A DNA stretch of 64,000 nt. Origin: Pelosinus fermentans DSM 17108 (lineage in GTDB: Bacteria; Bacillota; Negativicutes; DSM-13327). The stretch lies in NCBI RefSeq assembly GCF_000271485.2, contig NZ_AKVN02000001.1, forward strand, positions 2,753,501 through 2,817,500, written 5' to 3'. The notes beneath the pieces are model-generated. The model was not told the DNA's origin and searched no databases. It saw nothing but the letters and a program-made list of their open reading frames with translations. Of this stretch, positions 1 through 8,983 are shown in pieces. The position numbers and the translations under genes were made by a program. Every line of letters starts with the position of its first letter. Positions within the stretch are counted from its first letter, which is position 1.

Positions 1-93
1 ATTTCCCATTAAACGAACAACGATAAGAGCTATAGTAAATAACACCACTATATGTAATAAAATCTGACCAACATCGGCAGTTTCAAACACCAT
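1..93 (-). CDS. Partial membrane protein N-terminus (DUF421/YetF-like?)
   Basis: Only the first 31 codons lie in the window; the gene runs off the left edge. The ATG (91-93) follows an AAAGGAG ribosome site at a good distance. The peptide is a hydrophobic helix ending in VVRLMGN, which resembles the LRLMGK motif after the first helix of DUF421/YetF membrane proteins. That match is by eye over a short stretch, so the family is tentative. The gene lies downstream of zapA on the same strand and may be co-transcribed with it. Confidence 0.5.
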   Translation of the reverse strand, partial: MVFETADVGQILLHIVVLFTIALIVVRLMGN

Positions 94-156
94 ATCACTC
101 CTTTTAATTGTAGTATTAACAATCAAAAAGCCTGTTATACTGCACGATAGCGTCAG

Positions 157-411
157 TTATTTTTCTTCTTCTACCATTCGAATCAATTGTTTATAATTTT
201 GTTCTAAATCTAAATATGCCTCTGCAATATTGAGTGCCGCTAGCACAGCCACTTTACCTGGAGATAATCGCAAATTCTTCTGTGCAATTGTCTTCATACG
301 AGAATCGACTTCTGCAGCAATGGCAATTACTTTTTCAAGTTTGACATCACTTTTTAAACAATAGGTTTCACCAAAGATTTCAACTGTTACTTTATGTTTT
401 TTTTCATTCAT
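157..411 (-). CDS. zapA: Cell division protein ZapA
   Basis: This 84-residue protein fits the ZapA family in length and layout. It has an N-terminal beta segment (KVTVEIFGETYCLKSD), then helices with the family pattern VDSRMKTIAQ and VLAALNIAEAYLDLE, then a charged coiled-coil tail. ZapA binds FtsZ in the cytoplasm and promotes protofilament bundling at the division ring. A GGTGA ribosome site precedes the ATG. In Firmicutes zapA often lies near pheT, as here, with a permease gene between them. The call is confident from sequence and neighbourhood. Confidence 0.85.
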   Translation of the reverse strand: MNEKKHKVTVEIFGETYCLKSDVKLEKVIAIAAEVDSRMKTIAQKNLRLSPGKVAVLAALNIAEAYLDLEQNYKQLIRMVEEEK

Positions 412-512
412 AACGTCACCTATAATACCTATTTTACTAATTCTACATTCGACCTGACAAATATGATTTCCTGCATATGTAGCAAAGAAAACATATTTGT
501 CTTTATTAATAC

Positions 513-553
513 AAAAAAGGCAGCTATGAGATAAGTCATAAACTGCCTTTTTT
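513..553 (-). terminator. Terminator after the amino acid permease
   Basis: The inverted repeat AAAAAAGGCAG/CTGCCTTTTTT encloses a second stem, TATGA/TCATA. Runs of A and T on both sides let it work in either direction. It lies just after the permease stop codon and upstream of zapA, so it probably ends the permease transcript. Confidence 0.8.
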
Positions 554-561
554 GTATTATC

Positions 562-1950
562 TTATGCCTTCTCACTTTTATTAAGTAAGCTATGGTTTTT
601 ACCATATGAAAAATATACTAGAAAACCAATTCCACTCCATACAAAAAACCGCACCCATGTTTCGTAAGGCAAATTATACATTAAATAACCACAGGAAATA
701 ACAGCCAAAGGAGCGATTACATTAACTGCAGGACATCGAAATGGTCGTCTTAATTCCGGCTTAGTGTGCCGCAGCACTAAAACTCCTACAGAAGCTACTG
801 CAAAAGCAAATAATGTTCCAATATTGGTAAGTTCAGCAATAATTCCAATAGGAGTAAATCCAGCGACCAAGGCTACTGCAATTCCACCAACAATTGTAAT
901 AATATGGGGTGTTCCATATTGAGGATGGACTTTAGAAATACTAGCCGGGATCAAGCCATCACGAGACATTGCAAAGAAAATACGAGATTGACCATACATT
1001 AATACTAGTAATACGGTCGTAATACCACATATAGCACCTGTACCAACTAATGCAGATCCCATATTATATCCTATCGCCCTCAATGCATAGGCCACAGGCT
1101 CTGCATTATTTAATTCACTATAAGGTACGACACCTGTTAATACAGCAGCAACGATAATATACAAGATAGTACAGACTAACAAAGAGCCAATAATACCAAT
1201 TGGCAAATCACGATTCGGATTATGACATTCTTCTGCTGCTGTTGCTACCGCATCAAAGCCAATGTATGCGAAAAATATAATAGCAGCGCCAGCAGCTACT
1301 CCCGAAAAGCCAAAAGGCATAAATGGATCCCAATTTGCAACATTCACTTTTGGACCTGCCAAAACTAAGAAAATAAAAACCGCAGCCAACTTTATCAATA
1401 CTAAAATTTTATTAAGTGTTGCACTTTCCTTGGTGCCGCGCACCAAAAGCAAACTTAAAAAGAAAGAAATTAACATCGCTGGCACATTTGCAATACCGCC
1501 ATCAGCTGGTACCGCAGTGTAGGCCTTTGACACCTCAATACCACCTGATTTTAAAAGACCTACCATATAGCCAGCCCATCCAGCTGCAACAGCACTAGAA
1601 CCTACAGAATATTCCAAAATTAGATTCCAGCCTACAATCCAGGCAACAATTTCTCCCAATGCAGCGTATGTATACGTATAAGCACTACCAGAAATGGGAA
1701 CCATTGCGGCTAACTCAGCATAGGCTAAGGCGGCAAAGGCGCAAGCCAATCCTGAAAGAACAAAGGAAAGTACTAATGCAGGGCCAGCATATTTAGCTGC
1801 AGCTACTCCAGTTAAAACAAAAATACCAGTACCAATAATACAACCAATTCCAAGAAGTGTTAAATCCATTGCACCTAACGATTTCTTTAAGCCTTTTTTC
1901 TCAGCCCCTTGTAAAAGTTCGCTGATACTTTTGGTACGAAAAATCCCCAT
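562..1950 (-). CDS. APC-family amino acid permease (CAT/YfnA-like)
   Basis: This 462-residue polytopic membrane protein has about 12 hydrophobic segments. Near the N-terminus (residues 33-50) it carries the APC helix-1 signature GIGCIIGTGIFVLTG, followed by GPALVLSFVLSGLACAFAALAYAELA. The pattern matches cationic amino acid transporter-type permeases such as YfnA, which import amino acids with protons; the substrate cannot be read from sequence. An AAAGGTGAAG ribosome site precedes the ATG. The gene is bounded by strong hairpins on both sides, so it is probably transcribed alone or by read-through from pheT. Confidence 0.85.
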   Translation of the reverse strand: MGIFRTKSISELLQGAEKKGLKKSLGAMDLTLLGIGCIIGTGIFVLTGVAAAKYAGPALVLSFVLSGLACAFAALAYAELAAMVPISGSAYTYTYAALGEIVAWIVGWNLILEYSVGSSAVAAGWAGYMVGLLKSGGIEVSKAYTAVPADGGIANVPAMLISFFLSLLLVRGTKESATLNKILVLIKLAAVFIFLVLAGPKVNVANWDPFMPFGFSGVAAGAAIIFFAYIGFDAVATAAEECHNPNRDLPIGIIGSLLVCTILYIIVAAVLTGVVPYSELNNAEPVAYALRAIGYNMGSALVGTGAICGITTVLLVLMYGQSRIFFAMSRDGLIPASISKVHPQYGTPHIITIVGGIAVALVAGFTPIGIIAELTNIGTLFAFAVASVGVLVLRHTKPELRRPFRCPAVNVIAPLAVISCGYLMYNLPYETWVRFFVWSGIGFLVYFSYGKNHSLLNKSEKA

Positions 1951-1990
1951 TAAGCTTCACCTTTCTTTTTTATAAATCACAAAAAATCTC

Positions 1991-2024
1991 AAAAAAATAG
2001 ACCTGCCCACAAGGACAGATCTAT
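1991..2024 (-). terminator. Terminator between pheT and permease
   Basis: Read on the minus strand, an 11-bp stem (TAGATCTGTCC/GGGCAGGTCTA with G-U pairs) closes a TTGT loop and is followed by seven T residues. It may simply end the pheST transcript. It sits about 40 bases before the permease start and follows two more hairpins, so it may instead be the switch of a permease leader. Confidence 0.75.
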
Positions 2025-2130
2025 CAAAATCTAAACGTTTATAAACGCCTAAATAGCTATCCCGTTAACAGGATAACACAAGTAAAGTCATAGGTAAAGA
2101 TTTTTTCGTGTTTTCAGAGGAGACATTTTG
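2025..2130 (-). other. Possible structured leader of the permease gene
   Basis: The gap between the pheT stop and the terminator holds a 5-bp hairpin at 2058-2075 (TATCC/GGATA) and the 12-bp palindrome CGTTTATAAACG at 2036-2047. The order is stem, stem, terminator, gene, which is compatible with a riboswitch or attenuator. I do not recognise lysine, glycine or T-box signatures, so no ligand is proposed. Confidence 0.3.
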
Positions 2131-2132
2131 TA

Positions 2133-4568
2133 CTAACTACGAATTCTAGCCGCCAATGAATTCTCTATGTGATCAATTGTCTTCTTGTAGTACACATCTA
2201 TTTCTTCATCTGTAAGAGTCCGCATCTTATCCCTATAAATTAATGAAAATGCTAGACTTTTCGAACCATCAGCTACTTGTTCACCAACGTACACGTCAAA
2301 CAAGCGAACATCACTAAGCAATGGACCCCCGCTGGTAATGATAGCTTCTCTTACTTGATCAGCAGAAATAGTTAAAGGCAAGACTACTGCTACATCTCTT
2401 TGAATAGCCGGGAATTTAGGTAATGGTTCATACTTGGCAAGTAAATTTACACAATCCACTACAGCTTCGACGTCAACCTCAAATATATATACTTTACGAT
2501 GTATATCAAATTCATCTGCCACTTTCGGATGTAGTTCACCAACAGTTGCCAATATCTTACTATTTCTGGTGAATACTGCCGTCTTTCCTGGATGCAGAGA
2601 CATATGTTCACCTGTTGTTACATGATAATCACTGATTCCTAAACCAGCCAGTAATACCTCTGCAATACCCTTGGCATCATAAAAATCAACATTGTCCTTG
2701 CCTTGGCTCCAAGACAGTTCACTGCGTTTACCTACTAATGCGCCACAGAGCATCAAAGGCTCTTTAGGCAACGAATCTAGAGGAAGTTCTTCGGGCAAAT
2801 ATACTGCCCCAAGTTCATAAATTTTTATATCATCATTTTTTCTAGAAAGATTACGGACAATGGTTTCCAATACACCACCTAATAAAGTAGTCCTTAATAT
2901 GGGAAAATCATCCGTGATAGGATTCAGCACGCGAATGGCACGATGTAGGACATGATCATCTGCAATATTTAATTTATCCAATACTTGCGGATGAGTAAAA
3001 CTCAAAGAAATAATTTCATCCAAACCCGCTCCTGTTAAAATTGTTTTTATTACATCAACAATCGACTGGGCATATTCTTGCCCACCACGTAAAATATTAC
3101 CATCAGGAGTTGTTGTAGGGATTTTATTATAACCATAAATTCGAGCAATTTCTTCACATATGTCAGGCTGATACTGTACATCGTTGCGCCATGTAGGCAC
3201 ATTCACAATTACTTTATCACTTTCAGAATGTGTATCAATTGCAAATTCCAAACTTCGTAAAATATTCAGCATTTCACTTTTACTAATATCTGTACCTAGA
3301 TAAGCATTTACCTTCTGGGGGATAAAGCTAACCTGGCGCGGCAGTACCATGGTAGGATAGCTGTCCACAAGTCCTGGACATACCTTACATGCTCCCATAT
3401 CTTCTAATAACTTAGCTGCTCTATCTAGAGCACGAATGCTATTAACCGTATCTACACCTCTTTCAAATCTTCCTGATGCTTCTGAACGCAAACCAAGAGC
3501 CTTTGAAGTACGGCGTATACTTACTCCGTTAAAAGAAGCTGCTTCTAATATTACATTTTGAGTATTATTAGTGACTTCTGTAGCTAACCCTCCCATTACA
3601 CCTGCGATCCCTACAGCTTGTACTTGATCCGCAATTACCAACATATCAGAAGTGAGTTCACGCTTAATTCCATCTAACGTTGTAATCTTTTCACCAGATT
3701 GTGCTTTTCGCACTGTCAAGCTATGTTTTGAAACCAAATTATAATCATAAGCATGCATTGGCTGTCCCATTTCCAACATAACGTAGTTGGTTACATCAAC
3801 TATGTTATTAATGGATCGCATTCCCACAGCCTGCAAACGGTGTTTTAGCCATTTTGGTGATGGGCCAACCTTAACATTTTGCAACACCCTTGCAGCAAAC
3901 CGAGAACATAACGAAGGCTCTTCAATAGCAACCTTTACTAAACTAGCAGACTTTTCCGCTGCGGTCTCATGTAAGTGAATCATTGGTTTTTTTAACGTAC
4001 TGCCTGTCAAAACTGCAACTTCTCGGGCTAAACCAATTACACTAAAACAATCTGCCCGATTTGCCGTTAATTCAAATTCTAGAACTACATCATCCATCCC
4101 CAACGCTTTTTTGATATCAACACCAACAGCTGTGTCTTCAGATAAGATATAAATACCTTCTTTTTCCTTTGCAGACAACAACTTACTGTCAATATTCAAT
4201 TCTGCCGTAGAACACAACATGCCATACGACATTACACCGCGCAATTCACTTGCTTTAATTTCCAGCCCACTTGGTAACTTAGCACCAACTAAAGCTACCG
4301 GAACAATATTTCCCACTGCAATGTTGTTTGCTCCAGTGACAATAACCAGAACTTCAGTTCCAACATCTAGTTTACAGATGGACAATTTCGTAGCATTAGG
4401 ATGCTTTTCTACTTCAAGAATCTTACCAGTTACAATCTTTTCAATATCTTTACCTAAGTAGCTAATTCCTTCCACCGGAATACCAGCCATTGTTAGCATC
4501 TCTGCTAATACTTCGGGTGTTTGTGAAAATTCAACATACTCTTTTAGCCATTTTATTGGTGCTTGCAT
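2133..4568 (-). CDS. pheT: Phenylalanyl-tRNA synthetase beta subunit
   Basis: PheT pairs with PheS in the cytoplasmic (alpha-beta)2 enzyme that charges tRNA-Phe. The protein has the full bacterial layout: N-terminal region, tRNA-binding domain at about 40-150 (VEKHPNATKLSICKLDVG), B3/B4 editing domain, B5 domain, class II-like core, and a C-terminal ferredoxin-fold anticodon-binding domain from FPAIQRDVAVVLP onward. An upstream ATG at 4572-4574 is possible, but GGGGG abuts it directly. The ATG at 4566-4568 has correct spacing from the same site and gives 811 residues. It follows pheS by 39 bases in one operon under the Phe T-box. Confidence 0.95.
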   Translation of the reverse strand: MQAPIKWLKEYVEFSQTPEVLAEMLTMAGIPVEGISYLGKDIEKIVTGKILEVEKHPNATKLSICKLDVGTEVLVIVTGANNIAVGNIVPVALVGAKLPSGLEIKASELRGVMSYGMLCSTAELNIDSKLLSAKEKEGIYILSEDTAVGVDIKKALGMDDVVLEFELTANRADCFSVIGLAREVAVLTGSTLKKPMIHLHETAAEKSASLVKVAIEEPSLCSRFAARVLQNVKVGPSPKWLKHRLQAVGMRSINNIVDVTNYVMLEMGQPMHAYDYNLVSKHSLTVRKAQSGEKITTLDGIKRELTSDMLVIADQVQAVGIAGVMGGLATEVTNNTQNVILEAASFNGVSIRRTSKALGLRSEASGRFERGVDTVNSIRALDRAAKLLEDMGACKVCPGLVDSYPTMVLPRQVSFIPQKVNAYLGTDISKSEMLNILRSLEFAIDTHSESDKVIVNVPTWRNDVQYQPDICEEIARIYGYNKIPTTTPDGNILRGGQEYAQSIVDVIKTILTGAGLDEIISLSFTHPQVLDKLNIADDHVLHRAIRVLNPITDDFPILRTTLLGGVLETIVRNLSRKNDDIKIYELGAVYLPEELPLDSLPKEPLMLCGALVGKRSELSWSQGKDNVDFYDAKGIAEVLLAGLGISDYHVTTGEHMSLHPGKTAVFTRNSKILATVGELHPKVADEFDIHRKVYIFEVDVEAVVDCVNLLAKYEPLPKFPAIQRDVAVVLPLTISADQVREAIITSGGPLLSDVRLFDVYVGEQVADGSKSLAFSLIYRDKMRTLTDEEIDVYYKKTIDHIENSLAARIRS

Positions 4569-4607
4569 ACCCATCCCCCTTTAAGATTGTATATCATTAT
4601 TTTCTTA

Positions 4608-5630
4608 CTAAAACTGTTTTAAGAAACGTAAATCATTCTCATAAAATAACCGTAAATCATCAATACCATATAGTAGCATTGCAATTCGTTCTACGCCCAT
4701 ACCAAAAGCAAAACCACTCACTTGTTCTGGATCAAATTTACTCATCTCAAGTACGCGAGGATGTACCATTCCCGCACCTAATATTTCTAGCCAGCCAGTG
4801 CCAGAGCAAACTCGACATCCTCCACCACTACACATAACACAAGAAATATCTACTTCTGCACTAGGCTCAGTGAAAGGAAAGAAACTAGGACGAAAACGCA
4901 CGCCAACATCTTTGCCAAAAATTTCATGAATAAACAATTCTAGAGTTCCTTTTAAATCAGCAAAGCTAATATTTTTGTCAATTACTAGCCCTTCTACTTG
5001 GTGGAACATCGGAGAATGAGTTGCATCATAATCACGACGATATACTTTTCCAGGTGCTATGATACGAATAGGTTGATTTGGTACTGCTGCCTGCATAGTA
5101 CGAACTTGTACAGGTGAAGTATGAGTACGCATTAAAAACTCTTCTGTAATATAGAAAGAATCTTGCATATCCCGTGCAGGGTGATCTTTAGGTAAATTAA
5201 GTGCTTCAAAATTATAATAATCCTGTTCTACTTCTGGGCCTTCTGCTATGGCAAAACCCATTCTCATGAATATTTCCTTTATGCGTACAAGGGTTACAGT
5301 TAAAGGATGCTGATGCCCTACATTTACCTTTCTCCCAGGCAACGTAACATCAATCTTCTCAGAAGCCAACTTTCTTTCTAGATCAGCTTGCTTAAAGCCT
5401 TCACTTTTCGTTTGAATAATATTTTCTAATTCAGACCTAATATCATTTACAATTTGTCCAATTCTCGGACGCTCTTCGGCGCTCAACGCTCCCATTCCCT
5501 TTAAGGCACTAGTTAAGCTCCCTTTTTTCCCTAAATATTTAACCCTAAGCTCGTTTAATGCATCCATATTATCTGCCTGTGATAACTCTAGCAAAGCCAA
5601 TTGCTTTAAGGATTGTAATTCTTGTTCCAT
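4608..5630 (-). CDS. pheS: Phenylalanyl-tRNA synthetase alpha subunit
   Basis: PheS is the 340-residue catalytic class II subunit of phenylalanyl-tRNA synthetase. The N-terminal coiled coil is followed by the class II core with motif 2 ([20 protein letters not shown]) and motif 3 ([19 protein letters not shown]). A cysteine pattern, [14 protein letters not shown], in the core suggests a zinc-knuckle-like insertion. AGGAGGT lies 4 bases before the ATG. The gene heads pheS-pheT and is controlled by a T-box leader immediately upstream. Confidence 0.97.
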   Translation of the reverse strand: MEQELQSLKQLALLELSQADNMDALNELRVKYLGKKGSLTSALKGMGALSAEERPRIGQIVNDIRSELENIIQTKSEGFKQADLERKLASEKIDVTLPGRKVNVGHQHPLTVTLVRIKEIFMRMGFAIAEGPEVEQDYYNFEALNLPKDHPARDMQDSFYITEEFLMRTHTSPVQVRTMQAAVPNQPIRIIAPGKVYRRDYDATHSPMFHQVEGLVIDKNISFADLKGTLELFIHEIFGKDVGVRFRPSFFPFTEPSAEVDISCVMCSGGGCRVCSGTGWLEILGAGMVHPRVLEMSKFDPEQVSGFAFGMGVERIAMLLYGIDDLRLFYENDLRFLKQF

Positions 5631-5642
5631 GTGTACCTCCTA

Positions 5643-5905
5643 AAACATCATTATAGATAAAAATAAAAAGACTTCACCCCTGCAAGGGGCGAAAGCCTTA
5701 CTCCCGCGGTACCACCCTAATTAGTACTCAACTTTCTTTAACGCAGAAAGGAACGTCTGGCTTACACAAAAATCATTTCTTCAGCACAGATTACTCCAGA
5801 GCGAACTTCTGTTAACCGTTTTGGAACTGTTCTCAATCTACGACAGCATCCTCCCTGTATAAACTGGCACTAACATACTCTTCTCTATCATTGTAGTTAC
5901 CTTAA
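5643..5905 (-). promoter_or_regulatory. T-box leader of pheST (Phe)
   Basis: On the minus strand the conserved antiterminator sequence AGGGTGGTACCGCGGGAG (5702-5719) is followed by a terminator with arms around CTTCACCCCT/AGGGGCGAAAG (5668-5697) and a T-run. Upstream sequence can form stem I. Candidate UUC specifiers occur at 5803-5805 and 5824-5826; I cannot decide between them without folding. Uncharged tRNA-Phe would pair here and allow read-through into pheST. Confidence 0.92.
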
Positions 5906-5987
5906 TATAGCAACTTTATCTCACTATATATCTTCAATTCTACAGAGCAGTTAAACAATATAACACTAACAGCTCCTTATCAGCAAA

Positions 5988-6016
5988 ATTATAGCACATT
6001 ATATCCCATATTACAA
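5988..6016 (-). promoter_or_regulatory. Sigma-A-type promoter for pheST
   Basis: TTGTAA and TATAAT are separated by exactly 17 bases on the minus strand, upstream of the T-box. The consensus -10 and correct spacing make it the best candidate for the pheST start site. Confidence 0.65.
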
Positions 6017-6023
6017 TAAAAGA

Positions 6024-6827
6024 CTACTGACGCTGACGCACCGCTTCATATAAAATAACAGCTGCCGAAGCTGCAACATTTAAGGATTCTACATTCCCCA
6101 GTAAAGGAATATGTAACCTCTCTATTGCAACCTCGAGTAACTTTCTACTGACACCATTGCCCTCGTTGCCAAATACGACAGCCACAGATTGATTAAAATC
6201 AGTCCGAAAGTAAATGGTAGAATCCTCCAAAGATGTTACTAAAATACGAATATCATACTTATCCAAAGAATTTATTACTTCGTCTTGGCTGAGCCCCTCG
6301 AATATCGGTACATAGAACAAAGATCCCATACTAGCCCTTACTGCCTTAGCAGCGAAAACATCAGAACAGCCTTTTGTCAATATTACTCCTGTACAACCAG
6401 CGGCAACAGCCGTACGAATTATAGTCCCCACATTCCCAGGGTCCTGAACTTCATCAAGCACCACCAAAAGCGGTTTTTCTACATTAGCAAGACAATCAAT
6501 TAACCGATACTCACGTTTTTTCATAATTGCCATGATACCTTGAGGTTGTTTTACTTCCGTTATTTTTCCATATATAGCTGCTGAAACTTCAATCATACGA
6601 CAGTTCTTTGACTGCAATAATAACAACACATCGTGCACCCTTTGATCTTCTTCTGCTCCTGTTATATAAACGCACGCCTCCACTGACCAATTTGCCTGGG
6701 CAGCCTCTTCTACTAATCGAACACCCTCAATACTAAATAAACCTAACTCATCACGAAATTTCTTTTCTTTAAGTGAAGCAGCCAGTTTTATAAATCGATT
6801 CTGACTGCTAGTAATTATTTCCTTCAT
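6024..6827 (-). CDS. TrmH/SpoU-family RNA 2'-O-methyltransferase
   Basis: This 267-residue protein has an N-terminal substrate-binding domain and a C-terminal SPOUT knot. All three SPOUT motifs are visible: LDEVQDPGNVGTIIRTA (motif 1, with the N and R), VFGNEGNGVS (motif 2), and IPLLGNVESLNVAASAAVIL (motif 3). It should transfer a methyl group from S-adenosylmethionine to a ribose in rRNA or tRNA; the target nucleotide is unknown. Its start overlaps the end of the TrkA-like gene by 4 bases (ATGA), so the two are translationally coupled. In many Firmicutes this gene lies next to pheST, as here. Confidence 0.88.
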   Translation of the reverse strand: MKEIITSSQNRFIKLAASLKEKKFRDELGLFSIEGVRLVEEAAQANWSVEACVYITGAEEDQRVHDVLLLLQSKNCRMIEVSAAIYGKITEVKQPQGIMAIMKKREYRLIDCLANVEKPLLVVLDEVQDPGNVGTIIRTAVAAGCTGVILTKGCSDVFAAKAVRASMGSLFYVPIFEGLSQDEVINSLDKYDIRILVTSLEDSTIYFRTDFNQSVAVVFGNEGNGVSRKLLEVAIERLHIPLLGNVESLNVAASAAVILYEAVRQRQ

Positions 6828-7483
6828 GCTAGTTCCTCCAAGCGTTGTATCCCTTTCATCCCTCCCACAACAACTAAAATATCACGTTCAGTAAACTTTT
6901 CACTTGGTAAGGGTGGCACAATTACTACTTCTTCTCTTTTAATAGCAACAACATTAATTTCAAATTTTGCCCGTAAATCTGTTTCAGCCAGTGTTTTGCC
7001 TACTAAAGCCTTGGGAACACGAACTTCCACAATTCCTAATTCCGGTGAAAGTTCAATATAATCCATTACATTACTCGATACTAAATTATGAGCTACACGT
7101 TGCCCCATATCCCGTTCCGGGTATACAACTCTATCAGCACCCATTTTCTCCAGCATTTTACCATGTAATGTATTTTTTGCCTTTGTAACAATATAGGGAA
7201 CCCCTAATTCTTTAAGTTGTAATGTGGTTAAAATATTAGCCTGAATATCTTCCCCAATCGCAACAACAACCACATCAAAATTTCTAATACCTAGGGCTGA
7301 TAATGTATCTTCATCCGTTGTGTCTGCTTGTACAACATGCGTTACTTCATCACTAAATTCTTGAACTCGTTCTTCTCTTGAGTCAATTGCTAATACTTCA
7401 TAACCCATTTTATGTAAAGTAATCGCAACACTAGTACCAAAACGCCCCAATCCGATAACAGCATACTGTTTTTTGTTCTTCAT
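6824..7483 (-). CDS. K+ channel regulatory subunit (KtrA/TrkA)
   Basis: This is the cytoplasmic gating subunit of a Ktr/Trk potassium uptake system. The RCK_N nucleotide-binding fold begins with YAVIGLGRFGTSVA and includes the acidic end of beta-2 (AIDSRE). An RCK_C domain follows (from about residue 135, ending FTERDILVVVGG). A longer reading frame reaches 7504, but the ATG at 7481-7483 has GAGGAG nine bases upstream, so that start is chosen (219 residues). It lies 13 bases after the TrkH-like gene. Such subunits usually bind ATP/ADP or c-di-AMP; the ligand is not evident here. Confidence 0.88.
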   Translation of the reverse strand: MKNKKQYAVIGLGRFGTSVAITLHKMGYEVLAIDSREERVQEFSDEVTHVVQADTTDEDTLSALGIRNFDVVVVAIGEDIQANILTTLQLKELGVPYIVTKAKNTLHGKMLEKMGADRVVYPERDMGQRVAHNLVSSNVMDYIELSPELGIVEVRVPKALVGKTLAETDLRAKFEINVVAIKREEVVIVPPLPSEKFTERDILVVVGGMKGIQRLEELA

Positions 7484-7496
7484 AAAAATCTGCTCC

Positions 7497-8852
7497 TCAA
7501 CCAATATTAATCTTACCCTCAGGATAATGTATTGCCCCTTTTCTACTACGTAAAGCCAAAGCTAAAACGAATGTCACAGGACCTATCCGACCTGCAAACA
7601 TAGTAATAATAAGCCACAGTTTACCATGTACAGTTAATGAACTAGTGATACCTGTAGACAACCCCACCGTTCCAAACGCCGATACCACTTCAAATAATAT
7701 CCTTAAAAAGGAGAATTCTTCGCTAATACTCATCATCATTGTTACAATAATAACTAATGTTGCAGCAATAAAAAACACGGTAAAGGCTTTATAGATGATA
7801 TTCTGGTTAATGCGGCGTCGAAATATCTCAGCATCATGCTTACCTGTAATTAAAGCCCATATTGCCGCAATCATTACTCCAAGAGTTGTTGTCTTTACGC
7901 CACCACCTGTTGAAGCAGGAGATGCACCAATAAACATCAAGATAATCGTAAAAAACAAGGTAGCATCCTGCATTTTACCGATATCAACTGTATTATACCC
8001 TGCAGTTCTTGGTGCTACAGATTGGAAATAACTAGCAAGAATCTTACCTTTCCAGGATAGTTCGCCTAGAATATTTGGATTATTCATTTCTAACAATAAA
8101 ATAACTACGGTACCAAAAATAAGTAGCACAAAAGTAGTAATAAGTACCAACTTAGTATGTAATGAAAGCTTCTTCCATCGTCGATTATTCCAAACATCAA
8201 AAATTACAGTAAAGCCAAGACCGCCTAAAATAATCAAAGAGGTAACCGTAAGATTTACAGTAACATCATCGACATAGCTTGTTAAACTACTGCCAAACAA
8301 GTCAAATCCAGCATTACAGAAAGCAGATACTGCATGCCAATAACCATAATAAATACCTGTGCTACCTAAATCAGAATACCAATGAATTGCTAAGATTGTT
8401 CCACCAATAAATTCAAGCAAAAATGTAGCGAAAATGATATATTGGGTTAGTCGAACAACACCTGATACTGTCATATGATTCAAAGCTTCCTGCATAATCA
8501 GGCGCTCACGCAATTGAATCTTACGACGCATAATCAGCGCCATTAATGTAGCCATTGTCATAATTCCTAGAGCTCCGGCCTGAATAAGAACAATAATTAC
8601 CATTTGCCCAAATATAGAAAAATAAGTCCCCGTATCAACAACTACCAAACCAGTTACACATACCGCTGAGGTCGCTGTAAATAAGGCATCAATAAAAGAT
8701 AAACCTTGACCAGTTGTCGAGGCCACAGGTGTCATCAATAACAAGGCTCCAGCTACGATTAACCCCGCAAAACCCAAAGCTAAAATTTGATAAGGCGTTA
8801 GCTTCCACTGCGAAATGTCAAATAAATTTGCAAATCTAGTATGAACGATCAA
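7497..8852 (-). CDS. K+ uptake transporter, KtrB/TrkH-like
   Basis: This 451-residue protein is the membrane translocating subunit partnered with the TrkA-like protein downstream. Four pore loops with the expected filter glycines can be found: SAVCVTGLVVVD, SAFCNAGFDLFGS, GASPASTGGGVKTTT and SAFGTVGLSTGI. The third carries the flexible glycine-rich gate segment. The start is TTG at 8850-8852, preceded by GGAG nine bases away; no ATG is better placed. Length and motif spacing fit KtrB/KtrD better than the longer proteobacterial TrkH. It probably imports K+ with Na+. Confidence 0.9.
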   Translation of the reverse strand: MIVHTRFANLFDISQWKLTPYQILALGFAGLIVAGALLLMTPVASTTGQGLSFIDALFTATSAVCVTGLVVVDTGTYFSIFGQMVIIVLIQAGALGIMTMATLMALIMRRKIQLRERLIMQEALNHMTVSGVVRLTQYIIFATFLLEFIGGTILAIHWYSDLGSTGIYYGYWHAVSAFCNAGFDLFGSSLTSYVDDVTVNLTVTSLIILGGLGFTVIFDVWNNRRWKKLSLHTKLVLITTFVLLIFGTVVILLLEMNNPNILGELSWKGKILASYFQSVAPRTAGYNTVDIGKMQDATLFFTIILMFIGASPASTGGGVKTTTLGVMIAAIWALITGKHDAEIFRRRINQNIIYKAFTVFFIAATLVIIVTMMMSISEEFSFLRILFEVVSAFGTVGLSTGITSSLTVHGKLWLIITMFAGRIGPVTFVLALALRSRKGAIHYPEGKINIG

Positions 8853-8933
8853 AATACTTCACTCCAAATTTCAAATAGCATTTATAAGTGCCATATCCAA
8901 CGATACCAACATATTTTACCACTACTAGTAAGA

Positions 8934-8968
8934 AAAAACACACATTTTCTTTTGAAAATGTGTGTTTT
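8934..8968 (-). terminator. Terminator after the aldolase gene
   Basis: A nearly perfect hairpin (AAAACACACATTTTC/GAAAATGTGTGTTTT) continues into a T-run on the minus strand. It lies 16 bases after the aldolase stop and before the KtrB-like gene, separating the two transcription units. Confidence 0.9.
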
Positions 8969-8983
8969 GTATAAATATTTAAT

